This document shows, in pieces, positions 1 through 9,465 of a DNA stretch of 24,383 nucleotides (its first letter is position 1; the number at the start of each line of letters is the position of its first letter). Source of the stretch: CAYQDF01 sp964416175 (GTDB lineage: Bacteria > Chloroflexota > Anaerolineae > Anaerolineales > UBA4823); contig CAYQDF010000045.1 of assembly GCA_964416175.1 (NCBI GenBank), positions 1-24,383 of the forward strand, written 5' to 3'. Under the pieces are notes generated by a model. That model saw only the letters and a list, made by a program, of their open reading frames with translations. It was not told where the DNA came from and searched no databases. Both the position numbers and the translations under genes were made by a program.

Positions 1-469
1 CGAGGGCGCCCTTCGTGGAGGCGTAACCGTGGATGCCGGGGAACCCCGTGATCCCCACCCCCGAACTCACGTTGTGGATGATGCCGGACCGCTGGGCCTT
101 CATGACTGGCAGCACGGCGGCGATCAGGTGGAGAGCGCCGAAGAAGTTCACCTCGAATTCCCGCCGGGTGTCGGAGAGCGTTTTCTCCTCGAAAGGGCTG
201 AAGACTGCCAGGGCGGCGTTGTTGACAAGGATATCGATGCGCCCCCAAAGCCGGTGGGTCGTTTCGACCGCGCGCTTCACCTGGGTTTCGTCTGCCACGT
301 CGCAGCGGAGAACGAGCAGCCGGTCCGGGTAGTCGATCAGGAGTGTTCCCAGATTCTCGTCCGTCAGGTCCAGCGCCGCCACGCAGCAACCGTCCGCGAG
401 CAGGTATCTTGTCATGTTAAAGCCGATACCGTTGTCGGCGCCGGTGAGGATAACAGTGGTGATACGCAT
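1..469 (-). CDS. Short-chain dehydrogenase/reductase (SDR), N-terminal part, cut by window edge
   Basis: The reading frame starts at ATG 469 and stays open to the window edge, giving about 156 residues of a family that is usually 240-270 long. It has the classical SDR order: an N-terminal dinucleotide-binding TGADNGIG (TGxxxGIG), a conserved D in LRCDVAD, NNAA in place of the usual NNAG, the catalytic Ser in NVSSG, and the catalytic YASTK (YxxxK) close to the edge. The family performs NAD(P)(H)-dependent oxidoreduction of alcohols and ketones in the cytoplasm; the substrate cannot be told. There is no Shine-Dalgarno sequence. A TGC-TAAAGT extended -10 (483-475) lies five nucleotides before the ATG, so the mRNA may be leaderless. 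The start lies just after the stop of the vapC remnant. Confidence 0.85.
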   Translation of the reverse strand, partial: MRITTVILTGADNGIGFNMTRYLLADGCCVAALDLTDENLGTLLIDYPDRLLVLRCDVADETQVKRAVETTHRLWGRIDILVNNAALAVFSPFEEKTLSDTRREFEVNFFGALHLIAAVLPVMKAQRSGIIHNVSSGVGITGFPGIHGYASTKGAL

Positions 470-474
470 GTTCA

Positions 475-483
475 ACTTTAGCA
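475..483 (-). promoter_or_regulatory. Putative extended -10 promoter of the SDR gene
   Basis: On the minus strand TGC is followed by TAAAGT (4/6 to TATAAT). The hexamer ends five nucleotides before the SDR ATG, which would place transcription initiation at or next to the start codon. No recognisable -35 is seen. It matches the extended -10 pattern found before lipB, the argG leader and degV. Confidence 0.35.
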
Positions 484-711
484 AAGTGGCTGTATCTTAG
501 CTGGATTATCCGGGCGAGAAGATCTCGGAAACCATAAGTTATCTAAAGATGCCAGTTCCTGTTCGTTTCTCGCCCCCGCGAAGATCTCCGCAGCGCACAC
601 AACGGATGTTGCCGGTCGTGACTCTACTGTTTCCAGGAAGTGTTTTGCTACTTCTTGCCCTCTCAAGTACTCGATCAGAACATCCGAATCGACCAGATAT
701 CTGTTGGCCAT
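478..711 (-). pseudogene. VapC-type PIN-domain toxin, C-terminally truncated remnant
   Basis: The 77-codon frame begins like a VapC toxin: YLVDSDVLIEYLRG carries the first PIN-domain acidic residues, and CAAEIFAGA carries the conserved Glu at about residue 42, followed by a typical ARNEQELASLDN segment. VapC proteins are usually about 120-140 residues, with a further conserved Asp in the C-terminal half. Here the similarity stops near residue 57 and the frame ends in an unrelated 20-residue tail, so the last acidic residue of the metal site is absent. The start ATG (711) lies three bases after the stop of what looks like the old antitoxin frame, the usual antitoxin-toxin arrangement. With the wrecked antitoxin upstream, this is best read as an inactive toxin-antitoxin relic. 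Confidence 0.7.
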
Positions 712-714
712 CGA

Positions 715-796
715 TTATTCCAGAGACTCAAAGCGTCGATCCATCTCCGAGCGCGCGCCGCTGTTCCTCTGTGAGATAAATCTGGGTCCTGAGCAT
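715..796 (-). pseudogene. Ribbon-helix-helix antitoxin remnant (VapB/CopG-like), frameshifted and internally deleted
   Basis: ATG 796 follows a clean GGAGG Shine-Dalgarno and opens MLRTQIYLTEEQRRAL, the N-terminal beta strand and first helix of many RHH antitoxins paired with VapC. After about 16 residues the frame leaves the family and stops at 728 (22 codons in total). In another frame the tail MDRRFESLE ends at TAA 717-715, three bases before the vapC start, as expected for the original antitoxin end. The middle, roughly 30-40 residues, is missing. The function is certainly lost. Family assignment rests on the short N-terminus and the context. Confidence 0.6.
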
Positions 797-889
797 ATCA
801 CCTCCACATACATCATGTTTATACATCGCTTCGTTTGCGCGGTCAAGACTCAACAGATTCCTCCAGAACACCACTCAGCCAAATCATCA

Positions 890-929
890 GAAACAATAAG
901 GCGGTCCGGCAATTGTGTCGCCGAACCGC
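890..929 (-). terminator. Intrinsic terminator of clpB
   Basis: Read on the minus strand, GCGGTTCGGC (929-920) pairs with GCCGGACCGC (910-901), ten pairs including one wobble, followed by CTTATTGTTT. It lies about 35 bp beyond the clpB stop and on the correct strand. Confidence 0.75.
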
Positions 930-965
930 TCCACCCTGAGTGATCTGCAAACATGAAAAGCGTGT

Positions 966-3554
<2,589 letters not shown>

Positions 3555-3637
3555 AAAACACTCCTCAATCAATTATTACCGATAAGCGCTTCCGGCCGGG
3601 GAAAAAGCAAACCTTCCGGCTCCCCGCCCGCGCGATT

Positions 3638-3664
3638 ATTATAGGCCGCATGTATTTGAATCAA
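3638..3664 (-). promoter_or_regulatory. Putative clpB promoter
   Basis: On the minus strand TTGATT (3664-3659) and a perfect TATAAT (3643-3638) are separated by 15 nt; shifting the -35 by one base gives CTTGAT with 16 nt. The predicted start is near 3631, a leader of about 75 nt. The short spacer weakens the call, but the -10 is consensus. Confidence 0.5.
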
Positions 3665-3726
3665 GTAAGCGAGGTGTTAATGGATCGTATGAGGCAAGGT
3701 CTTCCGGGCGGAATGACTTCTTTACC

Positions 3727-3755
3727 TTGACACCTTGATTGCCGGGTGATAAACT
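3727..3755 (+). promoter_or_regulatory. Strong sigma70-type promoter of the argG leader
   Basis: A consensus TTGACA (3727-3732) and TAAACT (3750-3755) are separated by exactly 17 nt, with TG-A directly before the -10 (extended -10). The predicted start is A3762. It diverges from the clpB promoter and points at argG, 180 nt downstream. Confidence 0.75.
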
Positions 3756-3764
3756 GCCACCATT

Positions 3765-3851
3765 ATGCCAGATTTGCTCTGCGCACAGGCCCGCGCTCGT
3801 CGCATTTTCTACACTTCCCACCCGGAAGGTCGGGCCGGCGCGCCTGCGTAA
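3765..3851 (+). CDS. Candidate arginine leader peptide of argG (28 codons)
   Basis: A short ORF starts with ATG at 3765, three nucleotides after the predicted transcription start, so it would be translated without a leader; no Shine-Dalgarno sequence is possible. It encodes 28 residues with Arg at positions 10, 12, 13 and 23 (QARARR in the first half) and ends at TAA 3851, 28 nt before the attenuator hairpin. Nothing but its position and Arg codons supports it; in GC-rich DNA, Arg codons are common. If real, ribosome stalling at codons 10-13 on low charged tRNA-Arg would leave 3822-3829 free to pair with the terminator region. Confidence 0.4.
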   Translation: MPDLLCAQARARRIFYTSHPEGRAGAPA

Positions 3852-3877
3852 CCTAGCGAGTTCAGCTATCGCTCAGC

Positions 3878-3911
3878 AACAGCCCTCCTTCCCGGAGGGC
3901 TGTTTTATTTT
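3878..3911 (+). terminator. Intrinsic terminator inside the argG leader (attenuator)
   Basis: CAGCCCTCC (3880-3888) and GGAGGGCTG (3894-3902) form a perfect 9-bp stem, extended to 11 by flanking A/T pairs, with a 5-nt loop. TTTTATTTTA follows on the plus strand, while the minus strand has no U tract. The only plus-strand transcript it can stop is the one from the 3727-3755 promoter, and it ends about 30 nt before argG. The segment 3822-3829 (CCGGAAGG) is complementary, with one bulged base, to 3887-3895 of the hairpin and could act as antiterminator. Confidence 0.75.
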
Positions 3912-3941
3912 AGATCTAGAGAAATCAATAAGGAGATTATC

Positions 3942-5201
<1,260 letters not shown>

Positions 5202-5235
5202 TAACCAGAACCTGGCATTCCTCTCGTACACTGGT

Positions 5236-5247
5236 AAAAAGGAGGAG
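5236..5247 (+). other. Orphan Shine-Dalgarno-like tract in the argG-argH spacer
   Basis: The purine tract AAAAAGGAGGAG would be an excellent ribosome binding site, yet no ATG, GTG or TTG in a usable frame lies 4-12 nt after it. The frame that follows runs about 28 codons without a start. It may be the remnant of a lost gene or a chance run. The rest of the 208-nt spacer holds no terminator or promoter that I can support, so argG and argH are probably co-transcribed. Confidence 0.25.
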
Positions 5248-5409
5248 CACGGTTATATCCCAAAAATCCGTGGCGTTCTTGTAATCCATGTACTTTGCGC
5301 TTTGCGCATGCCCGGCTGTAAATCAGCCAGGTCATGAGGCAACCGAGAATTAAAAAGGATCAGCAACTGTTCGCGTTCATCCACGTCCAATGTCATAAGG
5401 AGGATACCG

Positions 5410-6780
5410 ATGACCCTATGGGAAGGCCGATTCAGCGGGAAGATGGATTCCGCTGCCTGGGCGTTCAACGCGTCGATTGAATTCGACCGGCGCCTTGCAG
5501 ACCAGGACGTGCGCGGCAGCCAGGCCTGGGCCAGAGCGCTGGCGCGGGCGGGGCTGCTGACATCGGAGGAGAGCGAGGCGATCTGCGCCGGCCTCGACCG
5601 GATCAGGGAGGAGCTGGAAAGCGGCGAGTTTATCTATGAAAAGACCGACGAGGACATCCACACCGCAGTCGAACGCCGGTTGGGGGAATTCCTCGGGCCG
5701 CTGGCCGGAAAACTGCACACTGGGCGCAGCCGAAACGACCAGGTCGCCACTGACCTGCGCCTATGGTTGCTTGACTCTCTTCCCCAATTGGACTACCAGC
5801 TCTCCGATTTACAACGCGCCCTGGTCGCGCGCGCTGAAAGCGATTTCGGAGAGCTGTTCCCGGGTTACACCCACCTGCAGCGCGCCCAGCCGATCCTGCT
5901 CAGTCATTGGTGGCTGGCACACTTCTGGCCGTTATACCGCGACCGGGACAGGCTTTCTGCTCTGGCCGCGAGGACCTCGGTCCTGCCGCTGGGATCCGCG
6001 GCCCTGGCCGGCACTCCCTACCAGATCGACCGGGCCGCGTTGGCTGCCGATCTGGGATTCGATCGGCCATCGCCCAACAGCCTCGACGCGGTATCTGACC
6101 GGGACTTCGTCGCCGAGTTCCTCTTCTGCGCAGCCCTGATCGGTGTTCACCTCAGCCGGCTGGCCGAGGCTGTCATCATCTTCTCCAGCGCCGAATTCGG
6201 GTTCTTCGAACTGTCTGACGCCTACTCCACTGGCTCCAGCTTGATGCCGCAGAAGAAGAATCCGGACGTGTTCGAGCTGGCGCGCAGCAAAGCAGGCAGC
6301 CTGCTCGGGTACCTGACCGGACTGATGGCCAGGCTGAAAGGACTCCCCTCTGCCTACGACAAGGACCTCCAGGAGGATAAGCTGCCCGCTTTCAACGCTT
6401 TCGATATCTTAATGTCAACCCTCCCGGTATTATCCGGAGCGCTGCGCAGCCTGGAGATCCATCCGGAGCGCATGCGGGCTTCCATCGACCCCGACATGAT
6501 GGCGACCGACCTGGCCGATTATCTGGTGGAGAAGGGCTTACCATTCAGAGAGGCTCATCACCTCGTCGGCGCGGCGGTCCGGCAGGCTGCAGCTACAAAC
6601 AGGCAGCTGGACGCCCTCAGCCTGGCAGAGCTCCAGGCGATCCACCCTGCTTTTGCTCCTGATGTGCGTAAGGTTTTCGATCCTCAACAGAGCGTCTCCC
6701 TCCGGGCTGCGCTCGGCGGGACGGCTCCGGAGGCGGTGAGGGCGCAGTTGCAGCAGGCGAAGGACCTGCTGACTCCTTGA
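5410..6780 (+). CDS. argH: Argininosuccinate lyase
   Basis: It cleaves argininosuccinate to arginine and fumarate, the last step of arginine synthesis. The 456-residue product has the expected N-terminus (LWEGRFSG), HTGRSRNDQVATDLRLW, the conserved GYTHLQRAQP, and the fumarase/aspartase superfamily signature GSSLMPQKKNPD at 275-286, which carries the catalytic Ser loop. The length matches the family (about 455-470). The start is set by AAGGAGG about 8 nt before ATG 5410. It follows argG on the same strand. Confidence 0.97.
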   Translation: MTLWEGRFSGKMDSAAWAFNASIEFDRRLADQDVRGSQAWARALARAGLLTSEESEAICAGLDRIREELESGEFIYEKTDEDIHTAVERRLGEFLGPLAGKLHTGRSRNDQVATDLRLWLLDSLPQLDYQLSDLQRALVARAESDFGELFPGYTHLQRAQPILLSHWWLAHFWPLYRDRDRLSALAARTSVLPLGSAALAGTPYQIDRAALAADLGFDRPSPNSLDAVSDRDFVAEFLFCAALIGVHLSRLAEAVIIFSSAEFGFFELSDAYSTGSSLMPQKKNPDVFELARSKAGSLLGYLTGLMARLKGLPSAYDKDLQEDKLPAFNAFDILMSTLPVLSGALRSLEIHPERMRASIDPDMMATDLADYLVEKGLPFREAHHLVGAAVRQAAATNRQLDALSLAELQAIHPAFAPDVRKVFDPQQSVSLRAALGGTAPEAVRAQLQQAKDLLTP

Positions 6781-6798
6781 TCAGCCGTGCACGATATC

Positions 6799-6807
6799 TG
6801 CTATACT
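6799..6807 (+). promoter_or_regulatory. Extended -10 promoter of lipB
   Basis: TGC-TATACT; the hexamer (6802-6807) ends 7 nt before the lipB ATG, predicting initiation at or one base before the A of the start codon. A weak TTGATC lies 19 nt upstream of the hexamer. Confidence 0.5.
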
Positions 6808-6814
6808 TCGCACC

Positions 6815-7594
6815 ATGAACAAAACTTGCCGGGTTTTTCGCCTGGGGCTGGTCTCCTACGAGGAAGCCTGGGAACTGCAGGACAGGCTGGCCCGGGAGAT
6901 CGCCGCTGGCGAGCGCGAACCCGCGCTGCTGCTCCTGGAGCATCCGCACACCTATACCTTCGGCCGCAGCGGGCACCCACAGAACCTGTTATGGGACGAG
7001 GCAGAGCTGGAGCAGCGTGGGGTCCGCGTGCACTGGGTCGACCGCGGCGGAGACGTGACCTATCACGGGCCAGGACAGCTGGTCGGCTACCCCTTGCTGC
7101 CGCTGGGGCGCGCCGCCGTTCAGGTGAATACCGAACGGGATTCCAGCCGCCTTCCGGAGGGTGATTACGTCGGCTATCTCCGCCGGCTGGAGGAGACCTT
7201 GATCGCAGCGCTCGCCGGCCTGGGAGTGACAGGTTTTCGCCTCCCCGGCCTGACCGGTGTCTGGGTCCGCCTCCCCGGTATTGATCATCCCCAGGAGGGG
7301 AAGCAGCGCCCGGCCAAACTCGCCGCCATCGGAGTCAAGGTAGACTCGCGCGGGATCTCGCGCCACGGGTTCGCGCTGAACGTAACGCCGGACATGCGCT
7401 ACTGGGAGGGGATCATCGGCTGCGGTCTGGAGGAGTATCCGGTTGCCAGCCTTGAGCAGCTCCTCACCCCTCCACCATCTATGGAAACCGTGATGGAGCG
7501 CGTGGTATCTGCTTTTGGCCAGGTGTTCAGCTATGAAATGGCTCCAGCTGCGCTTGCCTGGGACACGGAACTGTTTGACACTCCGCAGAATTAA
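6815..7594 (+). CDS. lipB: Octanoyl-ACP:protein N-octanoyltransferase LipB
   Basis: LipB moves the octanoyl group from acyl carrier protein to lipoyl domains, the first step of endogenous lipoate synthesis. The signature RGGDVTYHGPGQ is at 77-88, the active-site Lys in AKLAAIG is K168, and the catalytic Cys in IIGCGL is C203, followed by the usual C-terminal tail. At 259 residues it is longer than the common 210-235. Extra residues lie at about 103-122 (after PLGR, with VNTERDSSRLPEG) and at about 150-167 (LPGIDHPQEGKQRP) in front of the active-site Lys. No Shine-Dalgarno precedes ATG 6815; the -10 hexamer ends 7 nt upstream, so translation is probably leaderless. argH ends 34 nt upstream. 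No lipA is visible nearby. Confidence 0.93.
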   Translation: MNKTCRVFRLGLVSYEEAWELQDRLAREIAAGEREPALLLLEHPHTYTFGRSGHPQNLLWDEAELEQRGVRVHWVDRGGDVTYHGPGQLVGYPLLPLGRAAVQVNTERDSSRLPEGDYVGYLRRLEETLIAALAGLGVTGFRLPGLTGVWVRLPGIDHPQEGKQRPAKLAAIGVKVDSRGISRHGFALNVTPDMRYWEGIIGCGLEEYPVASLEQLLTPPPSMETVMERVVSAFGQVFSYEMAPAALAWDTELFDTPQN

Positions 7595-7650
7595 CATTAA
7601 ACTTACCGGGAGCGTTGAAGACAAATCGGGGAAGCGATCAGGAGGAGAAA

Positions 7651-8328
7651 ATGGCTTACCAACTCGTCATGCAGACCGGTCCCACCCCCGGCAGGACCTA
7701 CCCCCTGGAAAAAACCGAGATCTCCATTGGCCGAGAAATTGGCAGCGACGTGTTCATCAACGAAGCGGAGGTGTCCCGCCGCCACGCTCGCCTGACACAG
7801 CAGGCCGGATCCTACCTGCTGGAAGACCTCGGTTCCACCAACGGGACCTTCGTCAATGGGAAGCGACTGATGGGTCCATACCTGATGCAGCCAGGCGATA
7901 CGATCCTGGTCGGGGAAAACACTACCCTGGCTTTCGAAGTAGCACCCTTCGACCCGAACGCATCCCCGATAAGCGCTCCGGTGCAACCCGGGGTAGTGCA
8001 GCCAGAGATCACTCCATCCCCGACGTTCACCCCGGCGCCCGAGCAGGTCTACAACCTTCCTAAAGCGGAACCGCTTTACCAACCACCGCCGCCTCCGCAG
8101 CCCACGCCTCGCGCGGGGGCTGCCTATCCCCCGCCTCCACAGCCCGTCGAATCGTTTCCCGAAGAAGAGCCTCGCCCCAGCCGGACCTGGCTGTGGGCCG
8201 GCTGCGGCTGCCTGGTGGTGCTCCTGTGCGTCCTGGCCGGAGCAGCCTGGGCGTTCGACAGCCTCAACCTGTACTGCACACCACCCTTCCGTGACGTGAT
8301 GGTCATCTTCGGGGCCGTTTGCCCATGA
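7651..8328 (+). CDS. FHA-domain protein with C-terminal transmembrane segment
   Basis: The 225-residue product has an N-terminal FHA domain (about 1-95) with all core residues: G27-R28, S42xxH45, N64-G65 and VNGKRL. FHA domains bind phosphothreonine peptides, usually from Ser/Thr kinases. A Pro-rich linker (about 105-175, with PPPPPQP-like runs) follows, then one hydrophobic segment (about 180-202, Cys-rich WAGCGCLVVLLCVLAG) and a short tail with two more Cys. The probable topology is a cytoplasmic FHA domain tethered to the membrane. GGAGG 5 nt before ATG 7651 sets the start; a TTG twelve codons earlier lacks this. No kinase or phosphatase gene lies beside it, so the partner is unknown. A terminator-like hairpin follows at 8372-8423. 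Confidence 0.85.
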   Translation: MAYQLVMQTGPTPGRTYPLEKTEISIGREIGSDVFINEAEVSRRHARLTQQAGSYLLEDLGSTNGTFVNGKRLMGPYLMQPGDTILVGENTTLAFEVAPFDPNASPISAPVQPGVVQPEITPSPTFTPAPEQVYNLPKAEPLYQPPPPPQPTPRAGAAYPPPPQPVESFPEEEPRPSRTWLWAGCGCLVVLLCVLAGAAWAFDSLNLYCTPPFRDVMVIFGAVCP

Positions 8329-8371
8329 TTCTGGCCCATCGTGCGATTTCAGCCTTATTCGCCGTGCACAT

Positions 8372-8430
8372 CCCGGAAGTTCTCGCCGCCGAATTATGAT
8401 CCCCGATCTGCAGAACTTCCGGGTTTCATT
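8372..8430 (+). terminator. Large hairpin terminator after the FHA gene
   Basis: CCCGGAAGTTCT (8372-8383) and AGAACTTCCGGG (8412-8423) are perfect 12-bp complements with a 28-nt loop, followed by TTTCATTT. It lies between the FHA gene and ssb. The long loop and interrupted T tract make it a moderate terminator, or a site that attenuates read-through into ssb. Confidence 0.55.
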
Positions 8431-8463
8431 TGACACCCTGTTCACATCAATGGAGGAAAACCA

Positions 8464-8847
8464 ATGCCCGGACTTAACCGCGTCGAACTGATCGGCCGAT
8501 TGGGGCGGGACCCCGAGAGCCATTTCACGCCGACTGGTAAGAAGGTCTGCCAGTTCAGCCTGGCGACCAGCCGCCGCTGGAAGTCCAGCGAAGGGGAACC
8601 CAGGGAGATCACAGACTGGTTCAACGTCGAAGCCTGGGGGCGGCTGGGGGAGATCTGCCAGGAGTACTTGAAGAAGGGCAGCCTGGTCTATCTGGAGGGC
8701 CGGCTGCAGACGGACCGCTATGAACATGAGGGCGAGACGCGCTTCTTCACGAAGGTGATTGCACGCCAGATGCAGATGCTGGACCGCAGGCCGGAGGAAG
8801 AGCCGGCCCTCGAGGGCGCCGAAGAGGAAGAGATCGGCCTGGAGTAA
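8464..8847 (+). CDS. ssb: Single-stranded DNA-binding protein
   Basis: The 127-residue product is a single OB-fold SSB: N-terminal NRVELIGRLGRDPE, a middle DWFNVEAWGRLGEIC, and KKGSLVYLEGRLQTDRYE, the strands that bind ssDNA. SSB coats unwound DNA during replication, repair and recombination. The C-terminal tail is short and acidic (EEEPALEGAEEEEIGLE) but lacks the DDxIPF tip that recruits partner proteins in many bacteria. It may therefore be a secondary SSB paralogue. GGAGG about 8 nt before ATG 8464 sets the start. A strong hairpin follows at 8979-9008. Confidence 0.93.
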   Translation: MPGLNRVELIGRLGRDPESHFTPTGKKVCQFSLATSRRWKSSEGEPREITDWFNVEAWGRLGEICQEYLKKGSLVYLEGRLQTDRYEHEGETRFFTKVIARQMQMLDRRPEEEPALEGAEEEEIGLE

Positions 8848-8978
8848 GCCGGGCGCTTATCCTCCGCCAATAGGCAGCTACCCCTTACCGCCATCGCCCC
8901 GCAAATTTCTCTGCAAACGAAGGTGGTGGCTGTCCGGTGATCCTGTAAATCAAATTATTCCTGCTGGCACTGCCGCAT

Positions 8979-9008
8979 CTCATGCCGCCGCAGGTGCGGC
9001 GGCATGAG
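8979..9008. repeat. Near-perfect 14-bp inverted repeat downstream of ssb
   Basis: CTCATGCCGCCGCA (8979-8992) and TGCGGCGGCATGAG (8995-9008) are exact complements with a 2-bp centre, so the RNA would form at least a 13-bp stem with a tetraloop. Flanking CAT and AGATG can extend it. No T tract follows on either strand, so it is not a classic intrinsic terminator; it could be a 3'-end stabiliser or a REP-like element. No second copy was noticed in this window. The rest of 8848-9077 holds nothing I can support. Confidence 0.6.
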
Positions 9009-9077
9009 GGAGATGTATCGCCTGAATACGATTGCCCTATCCTGCTCCCGCTGACAGTTTGGGGGCGGCTTTGATCA

Positions 9078-9086
9078 TGTTATACT
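9078..9086 (+). promoter_or_regulatory. Extended -10 promoter before the small ORF at 9145
   Basis: TGT-TATACT with a weak TTTGGG 17 nt upstream of the hexamer. The predicted start is near 9093, giving a leader of about 50 nt. Confidence 0.45.
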
Positions 9087-9144
9087 TTCCTGAAGCATCG
9101 AATAGATACTTCTCGGCCGATTACATCCCACGGGAGTGCTCCCA

Positions 9145-9369
9145 ATGATCAGAGACTACGAAGTGCGCGAAGGCCTGGAGCGGGTCGCCAGGGACATCCA
9201 CGACTACAGCTCGAACCCCATCACCTGGCTCAGCTGGATCACTTACCTCCTATCCGAGCTGGAAAAGCAGGCGACCGACGTGGACCCCGCCAACCACGCC
9301 CGCTATGAGGAGATGCTCTCGAACCTGAAACAGGCGATCCACAACCGCCAGCAGACCGGCGGGTGGTAA
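9145..9369 (+). CDS. Small conserved-looking hypothetical protein (74 aa)
   Basis: The family is not recognised. The product is predicted to be helical and soluble: an amphipathic N-terminus (YEVREGLERVARDIHDY), an aromatic stretch (PITWLSWITYLLSELEKQ), then a second helix (ARYEEMLSNLKQAIHNR) and a Gly-Gly-Trp end. No signal peptide or metal motif is seen. ATG 9145 is chosen over an in-frame GTG three codons earlier because GGGAG at 9132-9136 has correct spacing for the ATG and overlaps the GTG. This GGGAG is part of a GGGAGTGCTCCC palindrome, which could partly hide the ribosome site. An extended -10 lies 60 nt upstream. It faces the convergent pepF terminator. Confidence 0.65.
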   Translation: MIRDYEVREGLERVARDIHDYSSNPITWLSWITYLLSELEKQATDVDPANHARYEEMLSNLKQAIHNRQQTGGW

Positions 9370-9401
9370 GAGCTGCAAGAGGAATCCCAGGCACAAGGAT
9401 A

Positions 9402-9442
9402 ATAAAAACCGCTCCAGTCGCAGAGGTCAACAGCTGGAGCGG
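9402..9442 (-). terminator. Intrinsic terminator of the pepF gene
   Basis: CCGCTCCAG (9442-9434 on the minus strand) pairs with CTGGAGCGG (9417-9409), a perfect 9-bp stem, followed by TTTTTATT. It begins 23 bp after the peptidase stop. Confidence 0.8.
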
Positions 9443-9465
9443 ATTCATTCCTGGAATTAGAGGAT

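Noticed and set aside
3555..3660. CIRCE or other heat-shock operator upstream of clpB
   Set aside because: No TTAGCACTC-N9-GAGTGCTAA or convincing variant is present; TTGAATCAA near the -35 is only a short near-palindrome.
7603..8727. 374-codon minus-strand frame across the FHA gene and part of ssb
   Set aside because: It runs antisense to two genes with clear families and their own ribosome sites, and has no domain of its own.
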